This document shows positions 37,303 to 51,417 of a stretch of DNA of 64,000 nt, piece by piece. The first letter of the stretch is position 1. Every line of letters begins with the position of its first letter. Source of the DNA: Castor canadensis (lineage: Eukaryota; Chordata; Mammalia; Rodentia; Castoridae); contig NC_133396.1 in the NCBI RefSeq assembly GCF_047511655.1, forward strand, positions 134,425,490-134,489,489, given 5' to 3'. Under the pieces are notes generated by a model that saw nothing but the letters and a program-made list of their open reading frames with translations, did not search any database and was not told the DNA's origin. Both the position numbers and the translations under genes were made by a program.

Positions 37303-38559
37303 CTGAAAAAGAAAATGACCATAAAATATGAAATACCATACAAATCATCTATAAATACTGCCAAGTATTTAAGAAGAATATTTGATAATGATTTGGGGAT
37401 TCTTTCTCCAAATGCTTTCCAAGTAAACTCTGCAAAAATGTCATACAGGATTAAAGATAAAAATGCTAGTAAAATGATTTCAAAATATGTGCTAAGGGGG
37501 ATAAAAAGATTTTACAATCAAAGAATCATAATATCAATTGTGATGTTAAGGGCTCTCCATTTCAGAGTCTTTCATTGCAAGGATACAAACTGAGTTATAC
37601 AATGTAGTGAACAGCAAGGTGACTGTAATTAAGAATACTGTATTGTTTACTTGACATTAGACAAGAAAACAGAATTTAATTGTCTTCAAAATATACAGGT
37701 AAAATGGAAACTATGGATAGTGGTTGATGTATAATCATTTTTATTTTGATAATTATTTTATTATAAGTATATAAAATAAATACATCGGTCACCTGAAGGA
37801 AATGGGATAAAAGCTCAAACTCCAGATACCAACTGGTACTTGGGGATACACTGCCACAAAAACATCAGAGAAGAATGTCTGGTTCCTGCTGCCACATCAC
37901 CATAGTATTTCCTACTGCTGTCCTCCCCTACAACAATCTGACCACGCAGGACTGTGAAGTCTGGAAGTGAATGTCACAATGGGGTGCTATCATTTCCACC
38001 ACTGCCTGTCCCATTGTAACACCTGGTGTCATAATCCTGACCAGTCAGAGGACAGATGCTTCAGACCTTTCAGCACTGGGGAGCTGCCAGGACTCAAGAC
38101 CCTTAAAAGTAGTAGAGTTAGAATTCACAGTCTCTGAGTCAACCTCTATCACCTGATTGAAGTCACCACTTCCATGGTCAGATTTCCCACACAGTGAGCA
38201 CTCACACGTCTTCTGTCTCAACTGCTATGAGTATCCCCTTTCTTGTATGGCTCACAGAGAAAGCAGTACACATTGTGCCCAAAGTCATAAGTTATAGTTA
38301 AAGAAGACATAGGGAGGTTATGCTGTGGTGCTGAGTTGGAAACAACTCTAACATTGAATAACAATTTGACACTCCAAGACAAATCTTTAGGAGAAAACTT
38401 CTTAATAAGGAAGCCATACCAATGTGTGTGGCAGAGATCACAGATCCACCAGATGTGTGAATGCTGATGCTGAAACACAAGAATATGAGAAATTAAGGCA
38501 ACAAGACAGCTCTCTAGTAACTCACTTCAAAGTTACTGAAGTAGATGAAATGTTGCATA

Positions 38560-39325
38560 ACGTTTATTTATTTATTCTTTATTCACATGTGTGTATATTG
38601 TTTGGGTCATTTCTCCCTCCTGCCTCCCTCCCACACTCTTTTCCCCCAACCCCCTCACTTCCAGACAGAATCTGTTCTGCCCTAATCTCTAATTTTGTTG
38701 AAGAAAAGGCATAAGCATAATAAGGAAGACAAAGCATTTTTGCTAGTTGAGTTAAGGATAGCTATACAGAAAGATTCCTAGCATTGCTTTCATGTACAAA
38801 TGTATTACAACCCAAGTTGATTCATCTCTTACTGATCTTTACACTGGTTGCTGATCCCCTTCTCATGTTAACCTCTGTCACTTTAAGGTCTCTGTATTAT
38901 TTCCTCTGGAGTGGGGACATCAAACACTTTCATGTTTTGGATTTTCTACCTATTCCTGTATCTCTTGTATGTGCTCTCCCCTTGTCATGTGATCCAAGTC
39001 CAATGACATTGCTGCATTTGCCCTGATCTAAAATCCACAAATGAGGAAGAACATAGGATTTTTGGTCTTCTGAGCCTGACTAACCTCACTCAACATGATG
39101 TTTTCCAGTTCCATCCATTTACCTGCAAATGATAAGATTTCATTCTTCTTCATGACTGAGTAAAATTCCATTGTGTACAAATACCACATTTTCTTGATCC
39201 ACTCATCAGTAGCGGGGCATCTTGGTTGTTTCCAAAACTTAGGTATTGTGAATAGAGCTGCAATAAACACGGATGAGTAGGTGCCTCTGGAGTAACCTGT
39301 GTTGCATTCCTTTGGGTGTATGCTT
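38560..39325 (-). mobile_element. LINE-1 3' fragment, antisense, private to distal duplication copy
   Basis: The reverse complement ends with the family 3' UTR and tail and includes the ORF2 C-terminus (frame 39270-39028 with WKQPRCPATDEWIKKMWYLY). It is absent from the matching place near 52660, so it inserted after the tandem duplication. Confidence 0.85.
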
Positions 39326-39364
39326 TTAAGGAATGACTTTTAAAATGTCAATGAATTTCAAGAC

Positions 39365-39588
39365 AACAGAGAAAAACAAGTAAAATAAGACCATGAAGGT
39401 AATGAATGAGAAAATCATGAAAGAGGTAGAGTTTGAAAACGAATCAAAAAGAAACTTTGGAAATGAGGAGATCAACAAGTTGAATAAACATCCAGGTGAT
39501 ACTGTCAACAACAGACTAGATCAAGTACAAGAAAGACTATCTGAACCTGAAGACAGATATTTTAAAATGTCTCAGGCAGGCAGAGAAA

Positions 39589-39619
<31 letters not shown>

Positions 39620-39655
39620 GAGTGAGAATGTAAAGAGAAATGAGAAAGAATAGAG
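39365..39655 (+). mobile_element. HAL1/L1 ORF1-like remnant with GA repeat
   Basis: The frame resembles an old L1/HAL1 ORF1 coiled-coil end (NNRLDQVQERLSEPEDRYF). It is followed by a (GA)n tract at 39592-39618. It is duplicated at about 52690-52975, where the frame is broken. Confidence 0.6.
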
Positions 39656-39779
39656 CACTAAAGTCTTTTGGAGCAGCACTGAACAAATAGATTTCTTTAT
39701 TTTCAATATACCCAAAGGAAAAGAGAAAAGAGAGTATGGACACAGAAAGCTTGTTCAATGACAGAATAGCTGAATTAGA

Positions 39780-40390
39780 ATTTTTCTAGAGCAATTAGGA
39801 GAAAGAAAGCATAGAAATAGGGAGGGGTGAAGTCAAATTGTCCCTGTTTGAAGATGATATGACACTATATATAGAAAATCCTATCAAAAACTTAAGAACT
39901 GGTAACAAAATCAGAAAAGTAGCAAAATTTCATATGAACATAGAAAAATCAGTGCTTTTCTGGATAGCAATATCCAATTTGCTGAGAATCAATGAAAGTG
40001 ATCTCATTCCAAATAGTTCCAAAAACCCAATGTAACAGTAAATTCAGCAAAAGGATTGAAAGTGCTGTACCATGAAAATTACAATAATTTGATGAATAAC
40101 ACAGAAGAGACCAAACAAATGGAGGGGTTAACCATATCAACGGCTTAGAAGAATTAGTGTTAAAGTGTCCATGCTACCTAAGGTAACATAAAGTTAATAT
40201 CCAGAATATATGAAGGATTTAAGAAGTTTAACAAAAGGCAGTTAACCATTGAAATAATCTAAAAATATTCTAAATAGAAAAATTTAAAAAGCAAAAATAC
40301 AAATAATCAACAAATATATCAAAAATCCTTAACATCACTAGCCATCACAGAATTGTAAATCAAAACCACAATGAGATATCATATCTCTCA
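39780..40390 (+). mobile_element. old LINE-1 reverse transcriptase fragment, sense, cut by duplication boundary
   Basis: It includes LFEDDMTLYIENP, a decayed RT active-site region. It stops at about 40385, where the tandem copy begins. The matching element in the other copy goes on to about 54180. Confidence 0.7.
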
Positions 40391-41164
40391 TTTAGAATTT
40401 CTACTAATTTGAGATCTTTCTTTGTAGTTCAATTAGTTATGTAATTTAGTTATGTCATTATACCATAAAGTTCCCTCAAAGAACTGCTTCTGCTACATCT
40501 CATTACTTTTAGTATATTGGGGATTAATATTGTCTCAAATTAGACCTGTTATTTATTTCTAGTTTATACTGCTATATTTGGAAAAGATGCTGGATAAAAT
40601 TTGATTATTATTAATTTTTGAGACTTTTTTTGGCTTAACACATCTATACCAGAGAAAGTCTTATACACATTTGGTAATAATGCATGCCCTATTCTTATTA
40701 GGTGTAATGGTCTGCAAAGGTCTGCTAGGTGCAGTTGGTCTAGTATATAGTTCAAGTCCAATATTTCATTATTGATTTTCTGACTGGATCATTTATCCAC
40801 TGTTTAAAAGAATATAGATGCTTGTGATGTTAAATTATTGCAATCTAGTTCTTTCTTCAGATCTATTGATGCTTACTTTTTTTATTAGGATATGTTAACT
40901 GTATAGGGGAGATTTGTTTCAACACTTCCAAATAAGTTTATATTGTACATTGGTTAGATCACCCCTACTATCTCTTGCCCTCAACCTCCTCCCTGCTGCA
41001 CTTAAAGTAATTGCAAGACATTTCTTTTTTCTATCTCATATAAGTATATGAAGTCCATCAACCATATTCCCTCACCTTAATCTCCTTCTTTCACTTTCCG
41101 CACACTGGCAAGTATCTTCTCCCACTGAACCTATTTTAAAATACTGTCTTTTGTGATTAATATT

Positions 41165-42385
41165 TAAGTTGATGCTCGGATGGGTTTCTCAGTGTATCCC
41201 TGCTATAAGTGTACTTTATTTTGTTTATTTAACCCCTTCTATTTCTTCCCTTACCCCTGTATCTCCTACCCCCATTTTTCAACACCTCTCACTCAGTAGG
41301 TATCTTAATATCCTCTATTTTCACAGAAGTTACGTTTTACAAGATTGTTGACACTCTATCCATCTCTTTTCCTTTCCCTCCTCCCCTGAGTTCCACAGAG
41401 TATTTGCACTAATACAAACATTTTCTACATGAGTTTGTATGTAATCATGTTTCATTGAGTGTGTCTGTGTTTATCTTTTGGATGTATCTTCCACATCTGA
41501 GATAAAATATGAAGATTTGACTTTCTGAGCCTGGTTTACTTCACTTAACATGATGTCCTCCAACTGCACCCATTTACCTTCAAACCTCATGTTGTCATTG
41601 CTCTGAATGGCTGAGTAAGACTTCACTGAGTACATATACCCAATTTTCTCCATCCATTCATTACTGTAGGGCATCTGGGTTGTTTATATAGCTTTTCTAT
41701 TGTGAATAGTGCTACAATAAACATTGTAGAGAAAGGGTCTCTATTATACCCTGGCTTTTGTTGCTTTGGATATATGCCCAGAGATGGTTTTGTTGGGTTA
41801 CATGGCAGTTTTATTTTTTAGCTTTTTGAGGAATCTTCATACTGCTTTCCATAATGTTGTTCTAGTTTTTATTCTGAAAAACAGTGTATAATGGTTCCTG
41901 TTGCACTACATCCTCACCAGCATCTGTTGTTGTTTTTGCTCTTACAATGGGGTGAGATGAAATCTTAATGTAGTTTTGACTTGCCATTCTTTTTAGTTAG
42001 GGAACTTGAGTACTTTTTCTGTATGTTTTGACCATTTGTACCTCTTTCATTGAAAATTCCCTATTCAAATCATGTGCCCATTTCTTCACTGGGATGTTGA
42101 TTGTTTGGGGATTTAGTTTTCTGAGTTCCCTCAGAATATTCTGGATATTATTTGTTCATTGGATGAAAAGCTGACAAAGATTTTCTCCTGTTCTGTGGAC
42201 AGTCTCTTAAGTCCAGTGACTTTCTTTGACTGTGCAGAAGTTTTTTAGTTTGGTGCATCCCATTTGATTATTCATTCTCTTTGATGCTGAGCCATATGTT
42301 CCAGTGCATTTCCATCTATATTCTGTAGTAGTTTCAGAGTTTCATGCCTTATATTAAAGTCTTTGATCCACTTTATCAATACCTC
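41165..42385 (-). mobile_element. old LINE-1 3' part, antisense
   Basis: The reverse complement carries the L1 ORF2 C-terminus (frame 41674-41471, ending near QAQKVKSSYF) and upstream ORF2. It is private to the proximal duplication copy. Confidence 0.75.
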
Positions 42386-42595
42386 TAAATGTTGAAAAAG
42401 ATGTCTTAATTTATCATATGTTAACATTATTAAGAAATGGTTGAGTAAGTTTCCTTACTTGTATTTTTCTGTGTTTCCTTTTTATATTTCTATTTCCCTA
42501 AGGAGTTATTTCAATTTATTTCAAAGGACATATAAGCTTGAATCAAAACAATACAGCTATCTTTAAAAAAACATAAGTGAGAATTTAATAATAAA

Positions 42596-42770
42596 AACTC
42601 AGGGTCTCACAGTTGCTAGACAGATGCTATACCACGGGAGCTAGTCTGCCAGCTCTTTTTTATGTGTTGGATAATTTTGAGATAGGATCTTGCAAAATTG
42701 GCTTTGCCCAATTGGCTTTGAAATGTGATCCTCCTGATCACAGCTGGGAGCCACTGGCACCTGGCTTGGT
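42596..42770 (-). mobile_element. composite B1-like SINE, decayed
   Basis: Antisense features include GATAGGATCTTGCAAAATTG, TGTGATCCTCCTGATCACAG and GGGAGCCACTGGCACC. Confidence 0.5.
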
Positions 42771-44987
42771 GTTTGCTTTTTATGTTTAGTTGATCCCACA
42801 TTGGAGTCACACACATACCCATGCACACAGGTGTAATTGTTATATACATTAAATGAATTGTAAATTTTATCTCTATATAATGACCTATCTTGCCTGGTTT
42901 TTAAGGTAGTTGACTTAAATTATATTCTGTGTAGTACAAGTAACTATGGCTACTGTTTCTTTTGTTTGATTGTTTGTTTGCATTCCCATGGTGTATCATT
43001 TTCTTTCCTATATGGTCTGACTTTGTGTCCCCATAGATAACATATTGGTTACTCATTAACATTTTGAAAAATTAAAATTGTTTCTAAACAAAACTATTTT
43101 CAACTATAAGGCTTCTTGAAATATATGAAAAAAATTACCTTTGAAAGTATTTTTTTGCAATTTCCAGAAATAAAAAATAAAGTTTTACACCAAATTTTCA
43201 AAGTTCAACAATATCTAAATGTTACCTGATATTAAGATGATTACCAATGATGTTCCTAGAATCATCCACATTTATTGCCTTACTTATTAGACATTCTTAT
43301 CTTAAAATAACTTATTCTTAGGGTTCAAAACTGATGTGTTAATTGCATAAAAACTTAATGATAGAGATAAGTACTATACTCTTCAACTTCCATTGGGGTT
43401 ACATCCTGATTACCTGAAGGCAACTTGAAAATATTCTAATTTTAAAATTTATTTAGTATACCTAGCATACCATACATCAGAACTTGGAAACATAGTATGC
43501 CCTGGAGTATTATTTATTTACCCTGATTTTCACCTGGCTGTTTTGGAGCCATTGTCCCTCTTCCAACCCAGTATTAAAGAATATCACAGGAGAATTCCAA
43601 GATGGTGGCTAGAGGGAGGAAGCAGAAAGTATGCCTCTTAAAGTAAAATCTTGGAGATACACCTTACAGGAAAAACCACCGAGAAGAGGCAAAACTTTGA
43701 CTCCTCCACACCTCCAGCCTGAGCAGAGCATCTCCACTTCATGTTAAATGGAGAAACCAGGAGGGCCCCTGGGCCGCCAGTTGCCAGAGCCCAGATGGCT
43801 TGGAAAGACACAGACCACAAGATGAGCTAAGCAGTATGCAGTATTCCCACAGACAATCCTGGGCCAGATCAGCATAGCCCCTGCACAGACCAACCCCCAC
43901 CCAGGGAATAAAAAACTGAATAATAAGCAATAACAAAAAAAAAGACACATAGCAAAGAGGGTGGGGTGTCCTGAGCACTGAAGAGGAGGGGAGGGGAATC
44001 CCTCACGGAACTGTAAATAAACAAGCTGAGCTGGAGAAGGCAGGAGCAGCAGCACACGCCCAGCAATCAGGAGCAGGAAAGCTTGTAAAAGTGTCAGTGG
44101 GAGGAGAACTCCACAGGAGAGGGGAGAAAGCCAACTTCCCATGTGAACTGTAAATGAACACACCAGCCTGAGAAAGCAGGTGCAGTGTCACCTCCCCCAG
44201 TGTGGTTGGAAAGAGGAAAGCTTGTAGCAGTGGCTCACACACAGGAGAACTCTGAGTAAACAAAACCTGCAGGGCCAGGTGAGTGTTAAGCTCACTCTGA
44301 GATCTGCATAAATAATGCCGCCAGCAACAGCAGGCTGACAGCAGCGGGCAGGCGAACCACAGCCGCAGATAGCCATTCGCAGAACTGTCTCCAGACTCTT
44401 TTTTTCTCTCTCCCTACCTTTGATGAGAAAACAACAGAACTACACCTGCATGCTGAAAAAACCTGAAAATGTATTGCATTTGAACTTGGGACACTTTTTT
44501 TTGTTTTATTTTGTGAGGTTTTGTTTTATTTTGGTTTTTCCAGTTTTTTTCCCCTTTGATGAAACAACCCCAGAACTACTTATGAGGCACCATCTCCAGG
44601 ACTAGAGGCTGAAGGACGAACACCAAAATTATTAAGACTGAAACTTTATTGCATTTGAACTTGGAGGGTTTTTTAAAATTATTTTTTTTTCATTTATTTA
44701 TTTTATTATTTTTTAGTTTTAATTTTCAATCCTCTCTCTGTCTTTCTAATGCCTGTTCAGCTTATGGTTGATTAGTACTCTATCCCTCCCTGTTTAAATC
44801 TTTGAACCTTTTTTTGTTTGTCTCTTTGTTTTGTTTTTTTCTACTTGTTTGTTTTTCCCTTTTCCTTTAACTTCTTTGCTTTCCATCTCCTCTCACCAAT
44901 CCATTCTAAATATCACCAGTGCTATTATTATAAGGTAGAAAATGCTTAATTGCACACAGTACAGGGACAATAACAACACCAAGGGCA

Positions 44988-46190
44988 ATGATGGGAAGAC
45001 AGAAAAAAACAGAGAAACCAGTTTCCACACAGCAAAAAATTAGTACAGGAACCAGAGGGGAATGAAGAAAACAGATACTCAGATCCAGACTCCAATAAAA
45101 TGAAGATAAACTATGCCAAAGAACCCAATGAAGCCCACAAGAATAATTTAAAAGAAGACATACTACAGGTACTCAATGAGAATTTTATAGAGATGATACT
45201 GAATATGGTCAAGCAAAATGTACAGGAGACACTCAAGAAATTCCAAGACAACAAAAACAGAGAATTTGAAAAAGCAAAAGAAGAAATAAAGGAAACCATA
45301 GAAGCACTATATAGACACCAAAGTGAAACAAAGAGCATGATTAATAAAGAGATAAATGAATTCAGGACAAAAATAGACAAGATAAAAGAGGAAATGACAC
45401 AGGATATGGAAAATCTCAGAAAAAACAATAAAAAAGAATTGCAAAACAAAACAGAAAGCCAATCCAGCAGAATTGAACAAACAGAAGACAGAATCTCAGA
45501 ACTCCATGATGAAATGGCAATTAAAGGAAAAACCAAAGAACTATTAGTTAAACAACTCAAGACCTGTGAAAAGAAAATGCAAGAACTCACTGACTCCATC
45601 AAAAGACCAAACCTGAGAATCATGGGCATTGAAGAAGGAGAAGAGGTGCAAACTAAGGGAATGCGTAATATATACAATAAAATAATAACAGAAAATTTCC
45701 CAAATCTAGAGAAAGATATTCCCATACAGATCCAAGAGACCTCCACAACACCAAACAGACCAGATCAAAATAGAACTACCCCATGACATATCATCATTAA
45801 AACAACAAGTTCAGAAACTAAGGAAAGAATATTGAAGGCTGTAAGAGAGAAAAAACAAGTAACATACAAAGGTAAACCCATCAAAATCACAGCAACCTTC
45901 TCAACAAAACATTAAAAGCATGAAGAACATGGGGAGAGATCTTTCGGGCACTGAATGAAAATGACTTCAACCCCAGGATACTCTACCCAGCAAAACTATC
46001 ACTCAAAATAGATGGAGCAATAAAAGTCTTCCATGATAAGCAGAAACTAAAACAATATGTGACCACAAAGCCACCACTACAAAAGATTCTTCAAGGGATT
46101 CTGCACACAAAAAGTGAAACCCAACATAACCAAGAAAGGGCAGGCAGCACCAAACTACAGGAAAAAAAAAAGCAAGAAAATAGAGAGTAA
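44988..46190 (+). pseudogene. LINE-1 ORF1, broken
   Basis: An extra A in the A-run near 45003 shifts the N-terminal frame compared with the 28915 ORF1. The coiled coil and RRM region (45100-45786) is open and ends at TGA (45784-45786), in the sequence where the other L1 reads Arg-His-Ile-Ile. A further small deletion near 45905 hits the C-terminal domain. Confidence 0.88.
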
Positions 46191-46240
46191 CCTCAACTTA
46201 GGTACACACAATCAAACTTTCAAACAACTAAGACAACTAA

Positions 46241-49200
46241 ATGACAGGAATCACCACATACCTATCAGTACTAACGCTTAATGTTAACGGACTTAATTCA
46301 CCCATCAAAAGGCACCACTTGATGAAATGGATGAAAAAGGAAGATCCAACAATTTCTTGCTTACAGGAGACCCATCTCATGGACAGAAATAAGCATAGGT
46401 TTAGGATGAAAGGCTGGAAGAAGATTTGCCAAGCCAATGGCCCCTGAAAACAGGCAGGAGTAGCAATACTTATCTCTGACAAGGTAGACTTCAAACCTAC
46501 ATTGATCAAATGAGATAAAGAAGGACATTTCATACTAATAAAAGGGGAAATAGACCAAAAGGAAATAACAATCATAAACCTATATGCACCCAATGTCAAC
46601 GCACCCAATTTCATTAAACATATCCTGAAAGACCTAAAAGCATATATTAACTCCAACACAGTGGTTGTGTGAGACTTTAATACCCCATATCATCAACAGA
46701 TAGGTCATCCAAACAAAAAATCATTAAAGAAATCCAAGATCTAAAATATACAATAGATCAAATGTACCTACTTGATGTCTACAGAACATTTCCTCCAACT
46801 TCTACACAATACACATTCTTCTCAGCAGCCCACAGAACCTTCTCCATAAAAGATCACATCTTAGGGCACAAAGCAAGCCTCAAAAAATATAAGAAAATAG
46901 AAATTATACTGTGCATACTATCTGATCACAATGCAACAAAACTAGAACTCAATAACAAAAGTAAAGACAAAAAACATGCAAACAGCTGGAAACTGAATAA
47001 CTCATTGCTTAATGAACAATGGGTCATTGATGAAAAGAGGAAATTAAAAAGTTCCTGGAAGTCAATGAAAATGAAAACACAACCTATCAGAATCTATGGG
47101 ACACAGCAAAGGCAGTCCTGAGAGGAAAGTTTATAGCCATGAGTGCATATATTAAGAAGACTGAAAGATCCCAAATCAATGACCTAATGATACATCTCAA
47201 ACTCCTAGAAAAACAAGAACAAGCAAATCCCAAAACAAATAGGAGGAAAGACATAATAAAAATAAGAGCTGAAATCAACAAAATAGAAACCAAAGAAAAA
47301 AATACAAAGAATTAATGAAACAAAAAGTGGGTTCTTTGAAAAAAATAAACAAGATCGACAGACCCCTGGCAAACCTGACTAAAAAGAGGAGAGAAAAAAC
47401 CCAAATTAGTAGAATCAGGAATGCAAAAGGGGAGATAAAAACAAATACCATGGAAGTCCAGGAAATCATCAGAGACTACTTCAAGAAACTATATTCAAAT
47501 AAATTTGAAAATCTTAAAGAGATGGACAGATTTCTAGACACATGTGATCATCCAAAACTGAACCAAGAGGAAATTAATCACCTGAATAGACCTATAACAC
47601 AAAATGAAATTGAAGAGCAATCAAGAGTCTCCCCAAAAAGAAAAGTCCAGGACCTGATGGATTCTCTGCTGAATTCTATCAGACCTTTAAAGAAGAACTG
47701 ATACCTACCCTCCTTAAACTGTTCCATGAAATAGAAAGGGAAGGAAAATTGCCTAACACATTTTATGAAGCCAGTATTACACTTATCCCAAAACCAGGCA
47801 AAGACACCTCCAAAAAGGAAAACTATAGGCCAATCTCCTTAATGAACATTGATGCAAAAATCCTCAACAAAATAATGGCAAACAGAATTCAACAACATAT
47901 CAAAAAGATTATTCACCACAACCAAGTCAGCTTCATCCCAGGAATGCAGGGGTGGTTCAACATATGAAAATCAATAAACGTAATAAACCACATTAACAGA
48001 AGCGAAGACAAAAACCACTTGATCATCTCAATAGATGCAGAAAAAGCCTTTGATAAGATCCAACACCATTTCATGATGAAAGCGCTAAGAAAACTAGGAA
48101 TAGAAAGAAAGTACCTCAACATTATAAAAGCTATATATGACAAACCTACAGCCAGCATTGTACTTAACAGAGAAAAACTGAAACCATTGCCTCTAAAATC
48201 AGGAACCAGACAAGGATGCCCACTATCTCCACTCCTGTTCAACATAGTACTGGAATTCCTAGCCAGAGCAATTAGGCAAGAAGAAGGAATAAAAGGAATA
48301 CAAATAGGTAAAGAAACTGTCAAAAGATCATTATTTGCAGACGACATGATCCTATACCTTAAAGACCCAAAAAACTCTACTCAAAAGCTCCTAGACACCA
48401 TCAATAGCTATAGTAAGGTAGCAGGATATAAAATCAACATAGAAAAATCATTAGCATTTCTATACACTAGTATGAACAAACTAAAAAAGAATATATGAAA
48501 ACAATTCCATTTATAATAGCTTCAAAAAAATCAAATACCTAGGTGTAAACCTAACAAAGGATGTGAACAACCTCTACAAGGAAAACTATACACTTCTGAA
48601 GAAAGAGATTGAGGAAGACTATAGAAAGTGGAGAGATCTCCCATGATCATGGATTGGTAGACTCAACATAGTAAAAATGTCGATAATCCCCAAAGTAATC
48701 TACATGTTTAATGCAATTCCCATCAAAATTCCAATGACATTCATTAAAGAGATTGAAAAATCTACTATTAAATTTATATGAAAACAGAAGAGGCACATAT
48801 AGCTAAGGCAATACTCAGTCAAAAGAACAATGCTGGAGGTATCACGATACCTGACTTCAAACTATATTACAAAGCAGTAGCAATAAAAACAGCATGGTAC
48901 TGGCACAAAAAACAGACATGAAGACCAGTGGAACAGAATAGAGGACCCCAGATATGAAGCCACACAACTATAACCAACTTGTCTTTGACAAAGGTGCTAA
49001 AAATATATGATGGAGAAATAGCAGCCTCTTCAACAAAAACTGCTGGGAAAACTGGTTAGCAGTCTGCAAAAAACTGAAACTAGATCCATGTATATCACCC
49101 TATACCAAGATTAACTCAAAATGGATCAAGGATCTTAATATCAGACCCCAAACTCTAAAGTTGATACAGGAAAGAGTAGGAAATACTCTGGAATTAGTAG

Positions 49201-50060
49201 GTATTGGTAAGAACTTTCTCAGTGGAACCCAACAGCACAGCAACTAAGAGATAGCATAGATAAATGGGACCTCATAAAACTAAAAAGCTTCTGCTCAACA
49301 AAAGAAATGGTCTCTAAACTGAAGAGAACACCCACAGAGTGGGAGAAAATATTTGCCAGCTACACATCAGACAAAGGACTGATAACCAGAATATACAGGG
49401 AACATAAAAAACTAAATTCTCCCAAAACTAATGAACCAATAAAGAAATGGGCATGTGAACTAAACAGAACTTTCTCAAAAGAAGAAATTCAAATGGCCAA
49501 AAAACACATGAAAAAATGTTCACCATCTCTAGCAATAAAGGAAATGCAAATCAAAATCACACTAAGATTCCACCTCACCCCTGTTAGAATAGCCATCATC
49601 AGCAACACCACCACCAACAGGTGTTGGTGAGGATGCGGGGAAAAAGGAACCCTCTTACACTGTTTGTGGGAATGTAAACTAGTACAACCACTCTGGAAAA
49701 AAATTTGGAGGCTACTTAAAAAGCTAAACATTGATCTACCATTTGATCCAGCAATACCACTCTTGGGGATATACCCCAAAAGACTGTGACACGGGTTACT
49801 CCAGAGGCACCTGCACACCCATGTTTATTGAGGCACTATTCACAATAGGCAAGTTATGGAAACAGCCAAGATGCCCCAGCACTGACGAATGGATTAAGAA
49901 AATGTGGTATCTATACACAATGGAATTTTATGCAGCCATGAAGAATGAAATGTTATCATTCGCTAGTAAATGGATGGAATTGGAGAACATCATTCTGAGT
50001 GAGGTTAGCCTGGCCCAAAAGACCAAAAATCATATGTTCTCCCTCATATGTGGACATTAG
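46241..50060 (+). pseudogene. LINE-1 ORF2, broken
   Basis: The start Met-Thr-Gly-Ile-Thr-Thr-Tyr matches the 30168 ORF2. Stops and shifts interrupt the endonuclease: TGA after QANGP at 46448, and a TGA in place of Gly within the VVVGDFN motif. It has the same 1-nt deletion before the reverse transcriptase domain (47617/47618) as the other full-length L1. The reverse transcriptase frame 48019-48498 keeps FADDMILYL. The C-terminal region is recognisable up to 50060 with more breaks. Confidence 0.9.
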
Positions 50061-51092
50061 ATCAAGGGCAAACACTATAATGTGATTGGACTTTGATCAC
50101 AAGATAAAAGCAAGAGCACACAAGGGAGATATGAGGATAGATAAGACACCTAAAAAGCTAGATAGCATTTGCTGCCCTCAACGCAGAGAAACTAAAGCAG
50201 ATACCTTAAAAGCAACTGAGACCAATAGGAGAAGGGGACCAGGAACTAGAGAAAAGGTTAGATCAAGAAGAATTAACCTAGAAGGTAACACACGCACAGG
50301 AAATTAATGTGAGTTAATGCCCTGTATAGCTATCCTTATCTCAACTAGCAAAATCCCTTGTTCCTTCCTATTATTGCTTATACTCTCTCTACAACAAAAT
50401 TAGAGATAAGGGCAAAATAGTTCCTGCAGGGTATCGAGGGATTGGGGGAGAGGGAGAGAGTGGAGTGGTGGTAAAGGAGGGGATGGGGGAAGGAGGGAGA
50501 AATGACCCAAACATTGTATGTACATATGAATAAAAACAAAAACAAAAGAATATCACAACACATATTTCTAGTCTCAGAAAAATATAAAAATTCAAACTAC
50601 AAATTTAACTGAGTGCTTATCAATTTCACACCATCATAAAGGTAAAAAAATATAAGTTTGACTACTATAAGATGGAGCTTGTCTCCCTAAAGGAATTAAA
50701 CAACTCTATAAAGACAAATTATATGTAAATGAAAATACAGCTTTTTACAATTTTATTGCATTTTCTGCCTGTCATTTTTTAATACCTAATGATATAGAAA
50801 ACTAAGTCTGTGTGTGTTCGTGTGTGTTATATAACTTATCTTGTATTTTATCATTTTATGCCAATGTTATGTTAACTGTATAATCATATAGTGAATTAAA
50901 CTTTGATTCCTCTCTATGTTTAGTTGCATTGTTAACTGTGCTAAATTGATGTATTTTTGAAGTCCATACATCTACTTACTGTTAGAGAAGTAATAAGTAG
51001 TAATTAATTTATTGTTAATGTAAGGTGTAATTTTGTTTTTTACATGTTGATGAAGTAACATAATTTTGAAGGTGGGAATTACAGCTTTTTCA

Positions 51093-51098
51093 TTTATT
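51093..51098 (-). promoter_or_regulatory. possible polyadenylation signal AATAAA
   Basis: This is a minus-strand AATAAA hexamer about 320 nt past the CFHR stop codon, in unique sequence. I saw no closer canonical hexamer. Its use is not shown by the sequence. Confidence 0.3.
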
Positions 51099-51417
51099 GT
51101 GAATCAAATAATTCAGGGAGCTCAGAAACTATGTGAAAAGTGAAGATACATTTAGGAGAATGATGGGTACAGACAAGCACTTAAATAGTTACATCAAATA
51201 TCTTGTCATAGAGGTTTTAAGACTGGGGCACAGGATTTTGGTTCTCCAAATTTGAACACAGTGCTTACTGAAATGTGGCTGTGGTGTATCAGATGCTACA
51301 TTCATCATTAAATATGAACACAAATTCTTTTCTTATGAAAACAGAATCGAGACCTGGATTAATAATGAAAAATTCTATACAAAGGGACACAAATTAATTA
51401 GAGTAAAACTTTTAGCC

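Larger units (their letters stand above)
34517..40390. repeat. tandem segmental duplication, distal copy with broken SCR20
   Basis: This is a direct repeat of 40405-53660. Order in both copies: antisense old L1 endonuclease piece, unique spacer, SCR20-type exon, further spacer, HAL1/L1-ORF1-like piece, GA-rich tract, and an old sense L1 reverse transcriptase piece. The copy carries its own antisense L1 insertion (38560-39325). Spacer from 35050 to 37056 and from 37303 to 38555 shows no other gene. Confidence 0.8.
43589..50544 (+). mobile_element. full-length LINE-1, second copy (both ORFs broken)
   Basis: This element begins GGAGAATTCCAAGATGGTGG and ends in an (AAAAAC)-like tail. It has a perfect 13-bp target-site duplication AAAGAATATCACA at 43576-43588 and 50545-50557. 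The empty site is still visible in the paralogous segment near 36130. It lies inside the proximal tandem duplication only, so it inserted after that duplication. It belongs to the same subfamily as the 27300 element. Confidence 0.95.

Noticed and set aside
37790..38500. Possible processed pseudogene in the spacer next to the broken SCR20 exon
   Set aside because: The stretch is GC-richer and is duplicated near 52060-52620, but frames are short in both copies and I recognise no protein or tail. Left as unassigned spacer.
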